Assembly (NCBI GenBank): GCA_965601455.1
Contig: OZ271831.1
Location: 2,046,001-2,110,000, forward strand
Source: JANQEU01 sp965601455
Lineage (GTDB): Bacteria; Bacteroidota; Bacteroidia; Cytophagales; Cyclobacteriaceae
Direction: 5' to 3'
DNA: 64,000 nt
The notes under the pieces were generated by a model, which saw only the letters and a program-made list of their open reading frames with translations, did not search any database and was not told the DNA's origin. Shown here piece after piece: positions 42,878-51,570 of the stretch (within the stretch, counting starts at the first letter, position 1; every line of letters starts with the position of its first letter). Position numbers and translations under genes: made by a program.

Positions 42878-43732
42878 CTAACGATTTTTAAATCGTTTTT
42901 TAAATGAAAGTGGGTTTTCATGAGTAACTCTTTTGAAAACACGGTTGAAGTAGGAGACACTCTCAAATCCACAGGCAAAACAGGTTTCTGTTATGTTTTT
43001 ATCCAGTAGAAGAAGCTTTTTTGCTTTGTCCACCCTATAATGATTTACAAACTCGGTAAAGGTCAAGCGAGTCATCTTTTTAAAGTACCTGCAAAAAGCT
43101 TCCTTACTTAAGTTACTGTGTTCAGCAATTTCCGAAATCTCGATTTTCCTTTGATAGTGGGTGTCAATAAAAGCAAATACGGATTTCAACCTGTTCTGGT
43201 CACGTTCGGTATATTGATTCTTTACTTTGAATTCGTGAAGGAGTACTCGGTCATCAGAACCCGCCAGTACCTTTAAAATACTTAGGAGTTCAAGAAACTG
43301 GTCAAAGTCATTAAGCATATGGATTCGTTTCAGCCGATCACCAATTTGAGAAATTACTGAACTACCAAAAGCCACTCCGTGCATTGAAAGGTCAAATAGT
43401 TCAACGAGTTCAAGCAGCTCCGGTGAGCTGGATAGTGTTTTAGATGGAAAGTCGGAACGCATGTGGACAACCGTCTTCTCGTACGCTGACTTTACCCCAT
43501 AATCAAAGTTCAGGTGGGGGATATTCGATCCAATAATGACCAGGTCCCGGCCTTGATATTTTGAAATATGGTCACCAACATGCCTGGTCCCGTTTGCGCC
43601 GTCAATAAAAACCAGTTCGTATTCGGGATGAAAATGCCAATAGAAAAAGTCGCTCAGATCCGGATTCACCATGATGTTCATGGAATTGCTCCGACCGATT
43701 TCTAATTCCTCTAATTCTGAAGTTAAAAGCAA
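42878..43732 (-). CDS. AraC family transcriptional regulator
   Basis: An N-terminal cupin-like sensor domain (FFYWHFHPEYELVFIDGANGTRHVGDH) and a C-terminal double helix-turn-helix (ISEIAEHSNLSKEAFCRYFKKMTRLTFTEFVNHYRVDKAKKLLL, ITETCFACGFESVSYFNRVFKRVTHENPLSFKK). The listed start is a TTG that keeps the family N-terminus LTSELEELEIG; the first ATG, at 43681, would remove it. The gene is divergent from the PhyH-symporter-dehydrogenase genes with 126 bases between, so it is their probable activator, responding to a sugar-like or acid ligand. Confidence 0.9.
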   Translation of the reverse strand: MLLTSELEELEIGRSNSMNIMVNPDLSDFFYWHFHPEYELVFIDGANGTRHVGDHISKYQGRDLVIIGSNIPHLNFDYGVKSAYEKTVVHMRSDFPSKTLSSSPELLELVELFDLSMHGVAFGSSVISQIGDRLKRIHMLNDFDQFLELLSILKVLAGSDDRVLLHEFKVKNQYTERDQNRLKSVFAFIDTHYQRKIEISEIAEHSNLSKEAFCRYFKKMTRLTFTEFVNHYRVDKAKKLLLLDKNITETCFACGFESVSYFNRVFKRVTHENPLSFKKRFKNR

Positions 43733-43858
43733 TATTTTAATTAATTTACCTGAATCAAGACTTACAGACTGTAATTATATCAATATAGTTCAAAAAATGA
43801 TCAGAATAGGAGAAGAATCGTAGGAAAATCATTTTCAACTTTGAACTATATATTTAAA

Positions 43859-44848
43859 ATGAGCAAGACTATGAATATCGAGAATGAGACAAATGTTGTG
43901 GTTAACCCCAATGAGAACCACAAGGAAATACCTGGTAATCCTTCAACTGCTACCAGCAGTAAGATTAAGCTTAGACAACAATTAAATGGCAAACCGCTAC
44001 GAGTATTAAGCGAAGAAGATTGGAACTTTTGGCTCCATAATGGATATGTAGTTATAAAAAATGCAGTTCCTAGAGAACAAGCACTAAAGACTGCTGATTT
44101 TCTTTGGGAATTTGAGGAAAAAGATAAGAGTGATTCTTCTACCTGGTATACTGAAGAAAGAGCGAAGGCAGGTATGAAAGAATTAGCTGGAACTGGTATG
44201 ATCGAGGTATACAACAACCAGGCACTTTGGGACAATCGTCAATATCAAAAAGTTTATGATGCGTTCGTAGATGTCTGGGGTACAGAAAAGCTGTGGGTCA
44301 CTATTGACCGCGCTAACCTTAATTTTCCAATCCGACCGGGTTTTGAATACAATGGCTTTATCCACTGGGATTATGATCCTGAGACAAAACCACAAAATGT
44401 TCAGGGAGTACTGGCTTTATCCGATCAGGATGATGAAAACATGGGAGGTTTTCAGTGTATACCTGAATTGTTCAGAACATATGACACCTGGAAGCTAACT
44501 CAACCCGATGATAGGGATCATTTCAAGCCGGATATCACCGGTTTTGAAGATGACCTGGTGAAAGTAAAGCTAATGGCAGGAGATCTTATGATCTTCAATA
44601 GTTCACAGCCACACGGAATTCGCCCTAATCATTCCGACAAGGTCAGAATCGCACAATATATTTCCATGATGCCGGCTGAAGAGAAAAATGATGAAATGCG
44701 GGAGTGGAGAATTAACTCATGGAAAAATCGAGTCGCTCCTGAGGGTCATGCATTCCCAGGAGATCCAAGGTACTTTGAGCGAGATCGATATGAAACTGCC
44801 AAGTTGACGGATCTTGGAGAGAAGCTGCTTGGACTTAAGTCCTGGTAG
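43859..44848 (+). CDS. Phytanoyl-CoA dioxygenase family protein
   Basis: From ATG 43859 the product is 329 residues. The PhyH family of Fe(II)/2-oxoglutarate dioxygenases is indicated by FIHWDYDPETKPQNVQGVLALSDQDDENMGGFQCIPELF with the H-x-D pair, and the distal LMIFNSSQPHGIRPNHSDKVRIAQYISMM with His and Arg. The first 50 residues are a low-complexity, Asn-rich extension. It hydroxylates a small substrate that the following symporter may import. A terminator follows, yet the symporter gene starts just downstream. Confidence 0.87.
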   Translation: MSKTMNIENETNVVVNPNENHKEIPGNPSTATSSKIKLRQQLNGKPLRVLSEEDWNFWLHNGYVVIKNAVPREQALKTADFLWEFEEKDKSDSSTWYTEERAKAGMKELAGTGMIEVYNNQALWDNRQYQKVYDAFVDVWGTEKLWVTIDRANLNFPIRPGFEYNGFIHWDYDPETKPQNVQGVLALSDQDDENMGGFQCIPELFRTYDTWKLTQPDDRDHFKPDITGFEDDLVKVKLMAGDLMIFNSSQPHGIRPNHSDKVRIAQYISMMPAEEKNDEMREWRINSWKNRVAPEGHAFPGDPRYFERDRYETAKLTDLGEKLLGLKSW

Positions 44849-44862
44849 ACCAACCGTAAAAG

Positions 44863-44897
44863 AGGCTTTGATAAGTAGAATTTGTCAAAGCCTTTTT
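44863..44897 (+). terminator. Rho-independent terminator after the dioxygenase gene
   Basis: AGGCTTTGA at 44863-44871 pairs with TCAAAGCCT at 44885-44893 and is followed by a T-run. It lies between the PhyH gene and the symporter gene, so read-through or a second promoter would be needed to express the symporter from the PhyH promoter. Confidence 0.82.
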
Positions 44898-44932
44898 GTT
44901 TTCTATGTTGCTGTTTCTAATTAACCCAAATT

Positions 44933-46618
44933 ATGTTTGAGACTCTAAGTGCGATTGATCTGGGGATCATCGGTTTATACTTTGCTATTGTCTTATGGAT
45001 TGCTCGATGGGCCCACCAGCAAGGCCAAAAAGAAAACCATGGACAGGAATCAACTGATTACTTTCTCGCAGGAAGAAATGAGGGTTGGTTCGTTATCGGA
45101 GCTTCGCTATTCGCTTCCAATATTGGTTCTGAAATAATCCTCGGTGTTTCCGGAGCGGGAGCCAGGGGGGATATGCCCATGGCGAATTTTGAGATATTGG
45201 CTGCGCTGATACTAATTGTACTCGGATGGGTATTTGTTCCATTTTACCTAAGGACAGGTGTTTACACGATGCCTGAATTCCTGGAATTGAGGTACAATCG
45301 TGCCAGTCGAAACTACCTCGCAGTAGTTTCCATCTTGGCCTACGTATTAACAAAAATTTCACTAATCATTTTTGCCGGTGCTTTGGTATTTGAAACAATG
45401 GGTGTGCCTTTTTGGACGGGAGCTATTGTTACGGTCCTTGTCACCGGTTTTTACACAGTGCTAGGTGGGCTGAAAGCGGTTATTTACACGGACATGATCC
45501 AAACATTTATTTTGTTGGCCGGCACCTGTGCAGTTACGTATTTTGGACTCAATCAATTGGGGGGTTGGCAGGAGATGATTAGCATTCTTGAGACAGCTGA
45601 AACACAACCTGGAAATCCCTCGGTTTCTCAATTCTTTAACCTATGGAGACCTTCTGATGATTCGAATTACCCCTGGACGGGAATGTTATTTGGTGCTCCA
45701 ATCCTTGGTATTTGGTATTGGTGTACAGATCAATTCATTGTTCAGCGTACACTTTCTGCCAAAGATGTCAGTAACGCCAGGAAAGGGGCCTTATTTGCAG
45801 GTTTTTTGAAGTTGCTTCCGGTCTTTCTCTTTTTCCTACCGGGTGTGATTGCCTACGCATTGTTACAGGAAGGAATGCTTACTTTTTCCAGTGACAACCC
45901 GGATCAAGCACTTCCTGCTATGATCAATGGATTTCTACCCGCGGGATTAAAAGGATTAGCAATAGCCGGTTTACTCGCCGCGCTGATGAGTTCGTTATCG
46001 TCCGCATTTAATTCCTCATCAACATTATTCACTATTGATTTCTACAAAAAGTATAGACCTAATGCAAGCGAGAAGGAGCTAGTCTGGACCGGGCAGATTG
46101 CCACGGTTATACTGGTGCTGGTAAGCCTAGCCTGGATTCCATTTATGAAAACCCTTATGAGTGGGGGAATATTCCATTACATGCAGAGTGTGCAGGCATA
46201 TATCTCCCCACCAATCGCCGCTGTCTTTTTATTTGGGTTGTACTTCAAATGGATAAATGGAACTGGTGCTATTGTCTCCCTTTGGACAGGTTTTGTTCTG
46301 GGAGTGCTTCGACTTGTTACCGAGTTCATGGCGAAAGAGGGTGTAATAGTAGTCACAGAGGGAAGTTTCCTTGATTTTATGCTGGGTATTAACTTCCTGC
46401 ATTACGCTGTTTTCCTCTTCATATTCTGCGGTGCTGTCCTGATGATTGTGAGCAAGTTAGGGACTCAGATGGCCCCTGAGATATTAGATAAGGTGACATT
46501 CAATAGAGAAAAAGGTGGCTCCTCAACTAAGTTGGATACCGATGCCGTGCTGACTATCGTGTTGGTAATATGTGTATTGGTACTATGGACAATTTTTAGT
46601 GGACTGGGTATAGCCTGA
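44933..46618 (+). CDS. Sodium:solute symporter, SSS (SGLT-like) family
   Basis: A 561-residue protein with about fourteen membrane helices. The SSS pattern is present: DYFLAGRNEGWFVIGASLFASNIGSEIILGVSGAGA, YTVLGGLKAVIYTDMIQTFILLAG, WYWCTDQFIVQRTLSAKDVSNARKGALFAGFLKLLPVF, and LKGLAIAGLLAALMSSLSSAFNSSSTLFTIDFYKKYRP. The Q-R-x-L-S-A and the S-S-x-S-S-A-F-N-S-S-S elements are those of the sugar and inositol branch. It takes up a sugar, polyol or similar solute with Na+. The dehydrogenase gene begins 8 bases downstream. Confidence 0.94.
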   Translation: MFETLSAIDLGIIGLYFAIVLWIARWAHQQGQKENHGQESTDYFLAGRNEGWFVIGASLFASNIGSEIILGVSGAGARGDMPMANFEILAALILIVLGWVFVPFYLRTGVYTMPEFLELRYNRASRNYLAVVSILAYVLTKISLIIFAGALVFETMGVPFWTGAIVTVLVTGFYTVLGGLKAVIYTDMIQTFILLAGTCAVTYFGLNQLGGWQEMISILETAETQPGNPSVSQFFNLWRPSDDSNYPWTGMLFGAPILGIWYWCTDQFIVQRTLSAKDVSNARKGALFAGFLKLLPVFLFFLPGVIAYALLQEGMLTFSSDNPDQALPAMINGFLPAGLKGLAIAGLLAALMSSLSSAFNSSSTLFTIDFYKKYRPNASEKELVWTGQIATVILVLVSLAWIPFMKTLMSGGIFHYMQSVQAYISPPIAAVFLFGLYFKWINGTGAIVSLWTGFVLGVLRLVTEFMAKEGVIVVTEGSFLDFMLGINFLHYAVFLFIFCGAVLMIVSKLGTQMAPEILDKVTFNREKGGSSTKLDTDAVLTIVLVICVLVLWTIFSGLGIA

Positions 46619-46626
46619 TTTTATAA

Positions 46627-47421
46627 ATGGATTTAGCTCTTAGAAACAAAACCGCCTTTATCTCCGGTTCAAGTTCAGGAATTGGCTATGCTGTGGCAAA
46701 GAAGCTGGCAGAAGAAGGTTCTTCCGTCATAATCAATGGCCGGTCAGAAGAATCAGTGGCTAAGGCAAAAGAAAAACTATTGACTGAAGTACCAGGTGCT
46801 TCAATATCTGGAATAGCCGCAAATTTTCTGGACAAACGATCGGTTGAAGCTCTTATTGATCAGCTTATGGACATAGACATCCTAGTAAATAATGTGGGAA
46901 TCTATACCTCACAAGCCTTTCAGGATACTACCGACGAAGATTGGTTCAATATGATGGAGGTAAATCTCATGAGCGGAGTGCGGCTTTCAAGAGCTCTATT
47001 GCCAGCTATGTTGGATAAGAACGAAGGTAGAATCATTTTTATCAGTAGCGAATGTGCGCATCTGGTTCCAGAGGATCTGATTGGTTACAGTACAACTAAA
47101 GGCGCCATACTAAGTCTGTCCAGAGGACTAGCCCAACTTACAAAAGGTAGTAATGTGACCGTCAATACCGTTCTCCCAGGCTCTACCTTATCTGAAGGAG
47201 CGGAACGGTTTCTTGCTGAGGAAGCGGCAAAAACAAGCAGAGAGGCAAAAGAGGTTGAAGAAGCATTTTTTAAAGAGGTTAGAACTACTTCTTTGATACA
47301 ACGCTTCGCATCAATGGAAGAAGTTGCTAATATGATCGTTTACTTATCTAGTCCGGTTTCATCTGCAACAAACGGCGCTGCGATCAAAGTAGACGGTGGT
47401 TCAATTCCCGGCCTCACTTAA
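46627..47421 (+). CDS. SDR family oxidoreductase of the symporter cluster
   Basis: A 264-residue short-chain dehydrogenase: ISGSSSGIGYAVAKKLAEEGSSVIINGR at the cofactor site, ILVNNVGIYT, IIFISSECAHLVPEDLIGYSTTKGAI for the active site Tyr-x-x-x-Lys, and the C-terminal ATNGAAIKVDGGSIPGLT. It is 8 bases after the symporter gene, so the two are one unit. It would oxidise the imported polyol or sugar. The substrate is unknown. Confidence 0.9.
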   Translation: MDLALRNKTAFISGSSSGIGYAVAKKLAEEGSSVIINGRSEESVAKAKEKLLTEVPGASISGIAANFLDKRSVEALIDQLMDIDILVNNVGIYTSQAFQDTTDEDWFNMMEVNLMSGVRLSRALLPAMLDKNEGRIIFISSECAHLVPEDLIGYSTTKGAILSLSRGLAQLTKGSNVTVNTVLPGSTLSEGAERFLAEEAAKTSREAKEVEEAFFKEVRTTSLIQRFASMEEVANMIVYLSSPVSSATNGAAIKVDGGSIPGLT

Positions 47422-47600
47422 GACATAGACCAAACAGCTTGTTGTTTGACTGCAAATTTTGGCCTTTAAAAAGAATCAGTCATCAAATGCCTTTATGGAT
47501 TCTATAATAATTTCTAATACAACTCTGATGGTATACTGGCGTATACCTTTTTATCTTTCATCGAAATAAACTGTGGTGTAAAGTGCGAAGAGCCGAATTT

Positions 47601-47891
47601 ATGTATCGATTGGTAGTCAGGAAGTTGATGATTCTTCTCTTGACTGTTGGCTTTGCATTGAGTCCGGCCTCTGCTTCCGTTGAGGTAGTCGAATCGACCG
47701 ATAGCATCGAGCAGGTATATGTATTCGAGTCGCAAGTATTGAGATTATCGACCGGTGCAGCACCACCAACAGGTTTTAGCATCCTAAAGTCCGACTTCAA
47801 GGCGAACCTTATTCAATATAGGATTTGGGCTGGAGAAATTGTTCAGCCGAGACTATACTTACTTCATAGTTCTCTTAAGCTATTTGAATGA
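47601..47891 (+). CDS. Small secreted protein, tentative
   Basis: A 96-residue frame from ATG 47601 (GTG 47583 adds six). It has a basic n-region and hydrophobic core (VVRKLMILLLTVGFALSPASAS), then a mature part with VEVVESTDSIEQVYVFESQVLRLST and a C-terminal segment FKANLIQYRIWAGEIVQPRLYLLHSSLKLF. No family is recognised. The frame is supported by its signal peptide only; minus-strand frames in the same place have none. Confidence 0.45.
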   Translation: MYRLVVRKLMILLLTVGFALSPASASVEVVESTDSIEQVYVFESQVLRLSTGAAPPTGFSILKSDFKANLIQYRIWAGEIVQPRLYLLHSSLKLFE

Positions 47892-47910
47892 TATATAACT
47901 CCGTTCAATT

Positions 47911-47928
47911 GTTAATCTTTTGATTAAC
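47911..47928. promoter_or_regulatory. Short perfect hairpin/palindrome
   Basis: GTTAATC at 47911-47917 and GATTAAC at 47922-47928 are exact reverse complements around a four-T spacer, 36 bases upstream of the gene at 47964. It is either an operator or a weak attenuator. No T-run follows, so it is not a terminator. Confidence 0.35.
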
Positions 47929-47963
47929 GTGAGTTTATATTATCAATTTTAAATCAAATAGTT

Positions 47964-48254
47964 ATGTCACAAAGACTTGTAGATGCATTTGATCAGCGAC
48001 AAATGTTTGCCGATCGTTATCAATCCCCAAAACCAGTAAAAAAGAATGACTTTATCAACAAGATCAGGATAGAGTTGGAACGTGCGGTGGCACTTTGGAA
48101 TATTCATGATGAAACCGCTTTTCTTCATTTCACCGACGGTATAGGTAATAATAAGATTGAGGAAGTAAGGGTAATGGCAGTTACCGAACGTTACGCAGTC
48201 TTGATGGGAGGCAGGTCTATCCCAATAGAAAATGTCACAAAGGTTGTAACCTGA
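47964..48254 (+). CDS. Small cytosolic protein of unknown function
   Basis: A 96-residue basic-acidic protein, probably all-alpha then beta: FINKIRIELERAVALWNIHDETAFLHFTDGIGNNKIEEVRVMAVTERYAVLMGGRSIPIENVTKV. The C-terminal half reads like a small beta barrel with a G-G-R-S-I-P-I-E loop. No family is known to me. It has a good terminator downstream and its own upstream region. Confidence 0.7.
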   Translation: MSQRLVDAFDQRQMFADRYQSPKPVKKNDFINKIRIELERAVALWNIHDETAFLHFTDGIGNNKIEEVRVMAVTERYAVLMGGRSIPIENVTKVVT

Positions 48255-48259
48255 TCGTA

Positions 48260-48289
48260 AAGCCCGGATGAGAATCCGGGCTTTTTTTT
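48260..48289 (+). terminator. Rho-independent terminator
   Basis: AAGCCCGGAT at 48260-48269 pairs perfectly with ATCCGGGCTT at 48274-48283 around a GAGA loop and is followed by a T-run. It ends the small gene at 47964 and reaches the stop of the convergent STAS-like gene. Confidence 0.92.
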
Positions 48290-48641
48290 AGGATACCAAC
48301 CAGTCTTTTGCTTCCTCTACGGTGTCAAAAATCATTGTGTTATTACCCGAGACTCGATTGTAGGCATTGAGCAAAATCTTTTTTGCTCCAGTAATTCCCA
48401 CGGCTGCCCGTTTAATGGTCAAATGATTGGTTACCCGTCCACTTTCCTGGGCTTTTTTAACTACTTCTTTTACGGCAAAAACTCCGGTCATATTGGATAG
48501 ACGAAGTAAAGGACGATTTTCATTTAGAGCAAACTCGGTAGCGTCATCCATGGTCTGAAGAATTTCTTCTTTCTTCATTCCGGTATAGTCTACATATAGA
48601 ATTTCCTGTCCTTTGTGTTTAATTAGAGCGAATCCGGGCAT
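48288..48641 (-). CDS. STAS/SpoIIAA-like protein
   Basis: A 117-residue soluble protein. It has the alternating strand-helix order of the SpoIIAA-like group: ILYVDYTGMKKEEILQTMDDATEFALNENRPLLRLSNMTGVFAVKEVVKKAQES, then the C-terminal NNTMIFDTVEEAKDWLVS helix. It ends like the broken gene at 19507 (F-x-T-x-x-E-A-x-x-W-L), so the two belong to one broad family. It may bind a small partner or lipid; no phosphorylatable serine is certain. Confidence 0.75.
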   Translation of the reverse strand: MPGFALIKHKGQEILYVDYTGMKKEEILQTMDDATEFALNENRPLLRLSNMTGVFAVKEVVKKAQESGRVTNHLTIKRAAVGITGAKKILLNAYNRVSGNNTMIFDTVEEAKDWLVS

Positions 48642-48794
48642 GTTAGTAAACTAGTTTCAATTCAAATCGAAGATAGCAAATGGTTGATTTTGACTGAAAG
48701 CTATCCTCGAATAATTGTATGAAGTACGCAACCTTTTGCGGGAACTTGCATCTACAACTCAGTTCAAAAGGATAAAACTCAAAACAATACTAAT

Positions 48795-50522
48795 ATGTCT
48801 TCAAAACTGTTCTCCCTCATCGGGATGCTACTTTATCTGCAAATAGCTTGTTCGTTCACCCAGAAACCCAGGCCAGCAAATACCGATACCCTAAGAACAA
48901 TCGAAACGCTTGACCTCGACTTTTCTAAAATGGATCGATACTTGAAAAGGGAGGAAGCTTACGGGCATTTCAGTGGTGTGGTGATGATAATGAAGGATGA
49001 TAAAGCTGTTTATGCATATGCTTCAAATGGATTACCCGTTGGATTAGACTCCCGGTTTGATGTCGGTTCAATTTCCAAACAATTCACTTCAGCAGCCATC
49101 CTATCACTGGTACATAAGGGGCAATTGGAAGTATCCGATCCTATCAACAATCACCTGGGTCAATATGCTTCTAAAAGGTGGAAGGATGTGACAGTTCATC
49201 ACCTACTGACTCATACTTCAGGTATTCCCAGCATATATCAAACAGAACAGGGATTAGAAGTTTTTTTCCCAGAATCTAACCCGACAACTCTAGATTACCT
49301 GGTAAGTAAATTTTACGATAAGAAACTCCTTTTTAAACCTGGTGAGGAGTTTAGTTATTCGAATTCCGGCTATGTTTTGTTGGCCATGATCATTGAAAAT
49401 ATCTCGGGAAATTCTTTTCCAGAATTCATGAAAGACGAACTGTTTGATAGGTACAACCTGGTACAAACAGGCTTCAACCGAGATTCCAATTGCGCTTTTC
49501 CCGGGTTTGGGTATCGAAACGATTTATATAGGCCAGCGGAAATCCATCACCCTTCATGGTCTTATGGAGCTGGTGGCGTTTATTCCACGGCTTCTGATCT
49601 ATTGAGATGGAGCTCCATTATCCAATCAGATACCTTTCTAACCAAAGACTTGCAAGAGGAGTACCTTGATAGTCATACTCGAGTAGGTTATGGGTATGGA
49701 TGGCAAGTAGATAAATACGGAATCATTCAACATGATGGAGCTACTACCGGATTCATTAGTTTTTTAAGTATCGATCCTGGAGCACAGGTATCGATAGTGG
49801 CTCTCACCAACCGAAGTTTTGAGAATGTTCACATGTATGGCAAAAGTGTTTCTTATGTTAAGACGCTTGTTGAGGATACCTGGAGTTTTCTAAAACAGGA
49901 AAATATGAAGTTCTTACCTGAAATACGACAACAGCCATTGTCGAATAGAAAATACAGCGAAAATGGTAGTTATATTTCTTTAAGTCCAAAGTCAGACTCA
50001 ACCATCGCTATCAACTACTCCGTTGGTCCAATTACCAGGTTGATAGCCAATAGCCCTCTTCACCCGGAAGACAGCATGACTATCAGGTTTATAGAACAGG
50101 CTGAAGCTCTAGAACACTCCCGCTACTGGAAACTGGCCAAACATAGCAATGGGGAAATGAAATTTGTATGTTACTCGGGTCTTATGCGTATTGGGATGAA
50201 TATGATAAAGAAAAAGACTGGTACCGTTAAGGAAACGATACCTTATTTGGTAACACGAGATTACGGATTAATCAGGATGAAAGGTGAACTCGGTAACCTG
50301 GATCTTATAACATATTACGATGAGGATGGATTACTCCAGGGGATATTTGAAAATGAATTCCTTTCTCCCGATGAACCGTCGGAACAAGTAGGGTATGTAG
50401 TTAATGAAAATACCGTTTTCGTTGATGGGCTTCCTTACGGCGAAAAGTCCTGTATATTGGTTATTGACGAAAATAGCTTACGTATTCGACAATCAGACAG
50501 GGAGATTGTTTATGGGAATTGA
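48795..50522 (+). CDS. Serine hydrolase, class C beta-lactamase-like lipoprotein
   Basis: A 575-residue protein with a lipoprotein signal (LYLQIAC, Cys19). The catalytic domain has S-x-x-K at Ser92-Ile-Ser-Lys95 (FDVGSISKQFTSAAI), Y-x-N in SYSNSGYVLL, and HDGATTGF for the H-x-G motif. A C-terminal domain of about 180 residues follows, with beta-type sequence (SISLSPKSDSTIAINYS). The enzyme probably acts on D-amino-acid peptides or esters in the periplasm. It precedes the nucleoside hydrolase-like genes and may share their transcript. Confidence 0.9.
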   Translation: MSSKLFSLIGMLLYLQIACSFTQKPRPANTDTLRTIETLDLDFSKMDRYLKREEAYGHFSGVVMIMKDDKAVYAYASNGLPVGLDSRFDVGSISKQFTSAAILSLVHKGQLEVSDPINNHLGQYASKRWKDVTVHHLLTHTSGIPSIYQTEQGLEVFFPESNPTTLDYLVSKFYDKKLLFKPGEEFSYSNSGYVLLAMIIENISGNSFPEFMKDELFDRYNLVQTGFNRDSNCAFPGFGYRNDLYRPAEIHHPSWSYGAGGVYSTASDLLRWSSIIQSDTFLTKDLQEEYLDSHTRVGYGYGWQVDKYGIIQHDGATTGFISFLSIDPGAQVSIVALTNRSFENVHMYGKSVSYVKTLVEDTWSFLKQENMKFLPEIRQQPLSNRKYSENGSYISLSPKSDSTIAINYSVGPITRLIANSPLHPEDSMTIRFIEQAEALEHSRYWKLAKHSNGEMKFVCYSGLMRIGMNMIKKKTGTVKETIPYLVTRDYGLIRMKGELGNLDLITYYDEDGLLQGIFENEFLSPDEPSEQVGYVVNENTVFVDGLPYGEKSCILVIDENSLRIRQSDREIVYGN

Positions 50523-50580
50523 ATTAAATCACGAAAGCATTTTATGAGTGTTAAATACTCAAATTTCCTATATTGAGTGG

Positions 50581-51567
50581 ATGAGACTTAAGGTATTCTT
50601 ATTTGTTGCATCTGTATCAATAATACAACTTCAGGCACAAACCAGGATCATTTTTGATACCGACTTTGGTGGTGATGCGGATGATCTTGGTGCATTAGCC
50701 ATACTAAACAACTTCGTCAACAAGCAGGAATGCGAATTATTGGCAGTTATGTGCTGGAATGTTGAACCCTATGCAGTTTCCGCGATAAGTTCAGTTAATC
50801 GTTTCTACGGTAATGCAACTATTCCAATTGGTACCAGGAAAGGAGGCGGAGAATATATACCCTGGAATCACTCCAAAGTTCTGTCTGAGAAATTTCCAAA
50901 TGACATTGATGCTAATTCAGCTCCAGAGTCTACTGAGTTATATCGGAAGATACTTTCAGGGAGTGAAGATCAAAGTATCATTATCGTGACTGTAGGGCCC
51001 TTGTTAAATATTAAAAATTTGTTGGACTCGGAATCAGACAATAATTCTCCGAAATCGGGAAAGGAACTGGTAGAGGAAAAGGTGAAAGAGTTTGTCATCA
51101 TGGGGGGTCAATTCCCGAAGGGCGAAAAAGAATGGAACTTCGATGGCAACATGCCTGGTGTAACCAGGAGTGTAGTCGAAAGGCTAAATGTACCTATCAC
51201 ATTCCTTGGATATGAGGTTGGTTTAAACATAAAATCAGGAGAGGTATTTAATGATCTGGATGAGTCTCATCCACTCTTCGTTGGGTTTAGCCATTTCAGT
51301 GAACATTGTCCATGGCTGAATTCTCAATGGCAAGGGCGGATTTATGATAACTCCACTTACGATCAAACTGCAGTTTTATATGCAGTACGGGGAGGTCTTG
51401 GGGAGTATTGGGAAAGGATTGATGATGGATACTGCCAGCCTGATGATACAGGTGGAAATGAATGGGTGCAGGGTGAAAACGATAGAGACCATTCCTATCT
51501 TCGTTTACTGAAACCTGTAGAAGAAATGGCTACGGTAATCGAAAATTTCATGGTGAATGATTTTTAA
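50581..51567 (+). CDS. Nucleoside hydrolase-like secreted protein A
   Basis: From ATG 50581 the product is 328 residues with a signal peptide (KVFLFVASVSIIQLQAQ). The opening DTDFGGDADDLGALAILNN corresponds to the D-T-D-x-G-x-D-D-x-x-A-L calcium and ribose-binding loop of IU-nucleoside hydrolases. Later segments IIIVTVGPLLNIKNLL, FVIMGGQFPKGEKEWNFDGN and TFLGYEVG fit the family order (N-x-N-x-x-x-D-x-x-x). Exported nucleoside hydrolases release sugar from nucleosides or related glycosides. A GTG frame from 50548 would add residues before the signal. Confidence 0.85.
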   Translation: MRLKVFLFVASVSIIQLQAQTRIIFDTDFGGDADDLGALAILNNFVNKQECELLAVMCWNVEPYAVSAISSVNRFYGNATIPIGTRKGGGEYIPWNHSKVLSEKFPNDIDANSAPESTELYRKILSGSEDQSIIIVTVGPLLNIKNLLDSESDNNSPKSGKELVEEKVKEFVIMGGQFPKGEKEWNFDGNMPGVTRSVVERLNVPITFLGYEVGLNIKSGEVFNDLDESHPLFVGFSHFSEHCPWLNSQWQGRIYDNSTYDQTAVLYAVRGGLGEYWERIDDGYCQPDDTGGNEWVQGENDRDHSYLRLLKPVEEMATVIENFMVNDF

Positions 51568-51570
51568 AAG

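Noticed and set aside
47558..47800. Minus-strand frames opposite the small secreted protein
   Set aside because: They lack a signal peptide and conserved features; the plus-strand frame is the more likely one, though still tentative.
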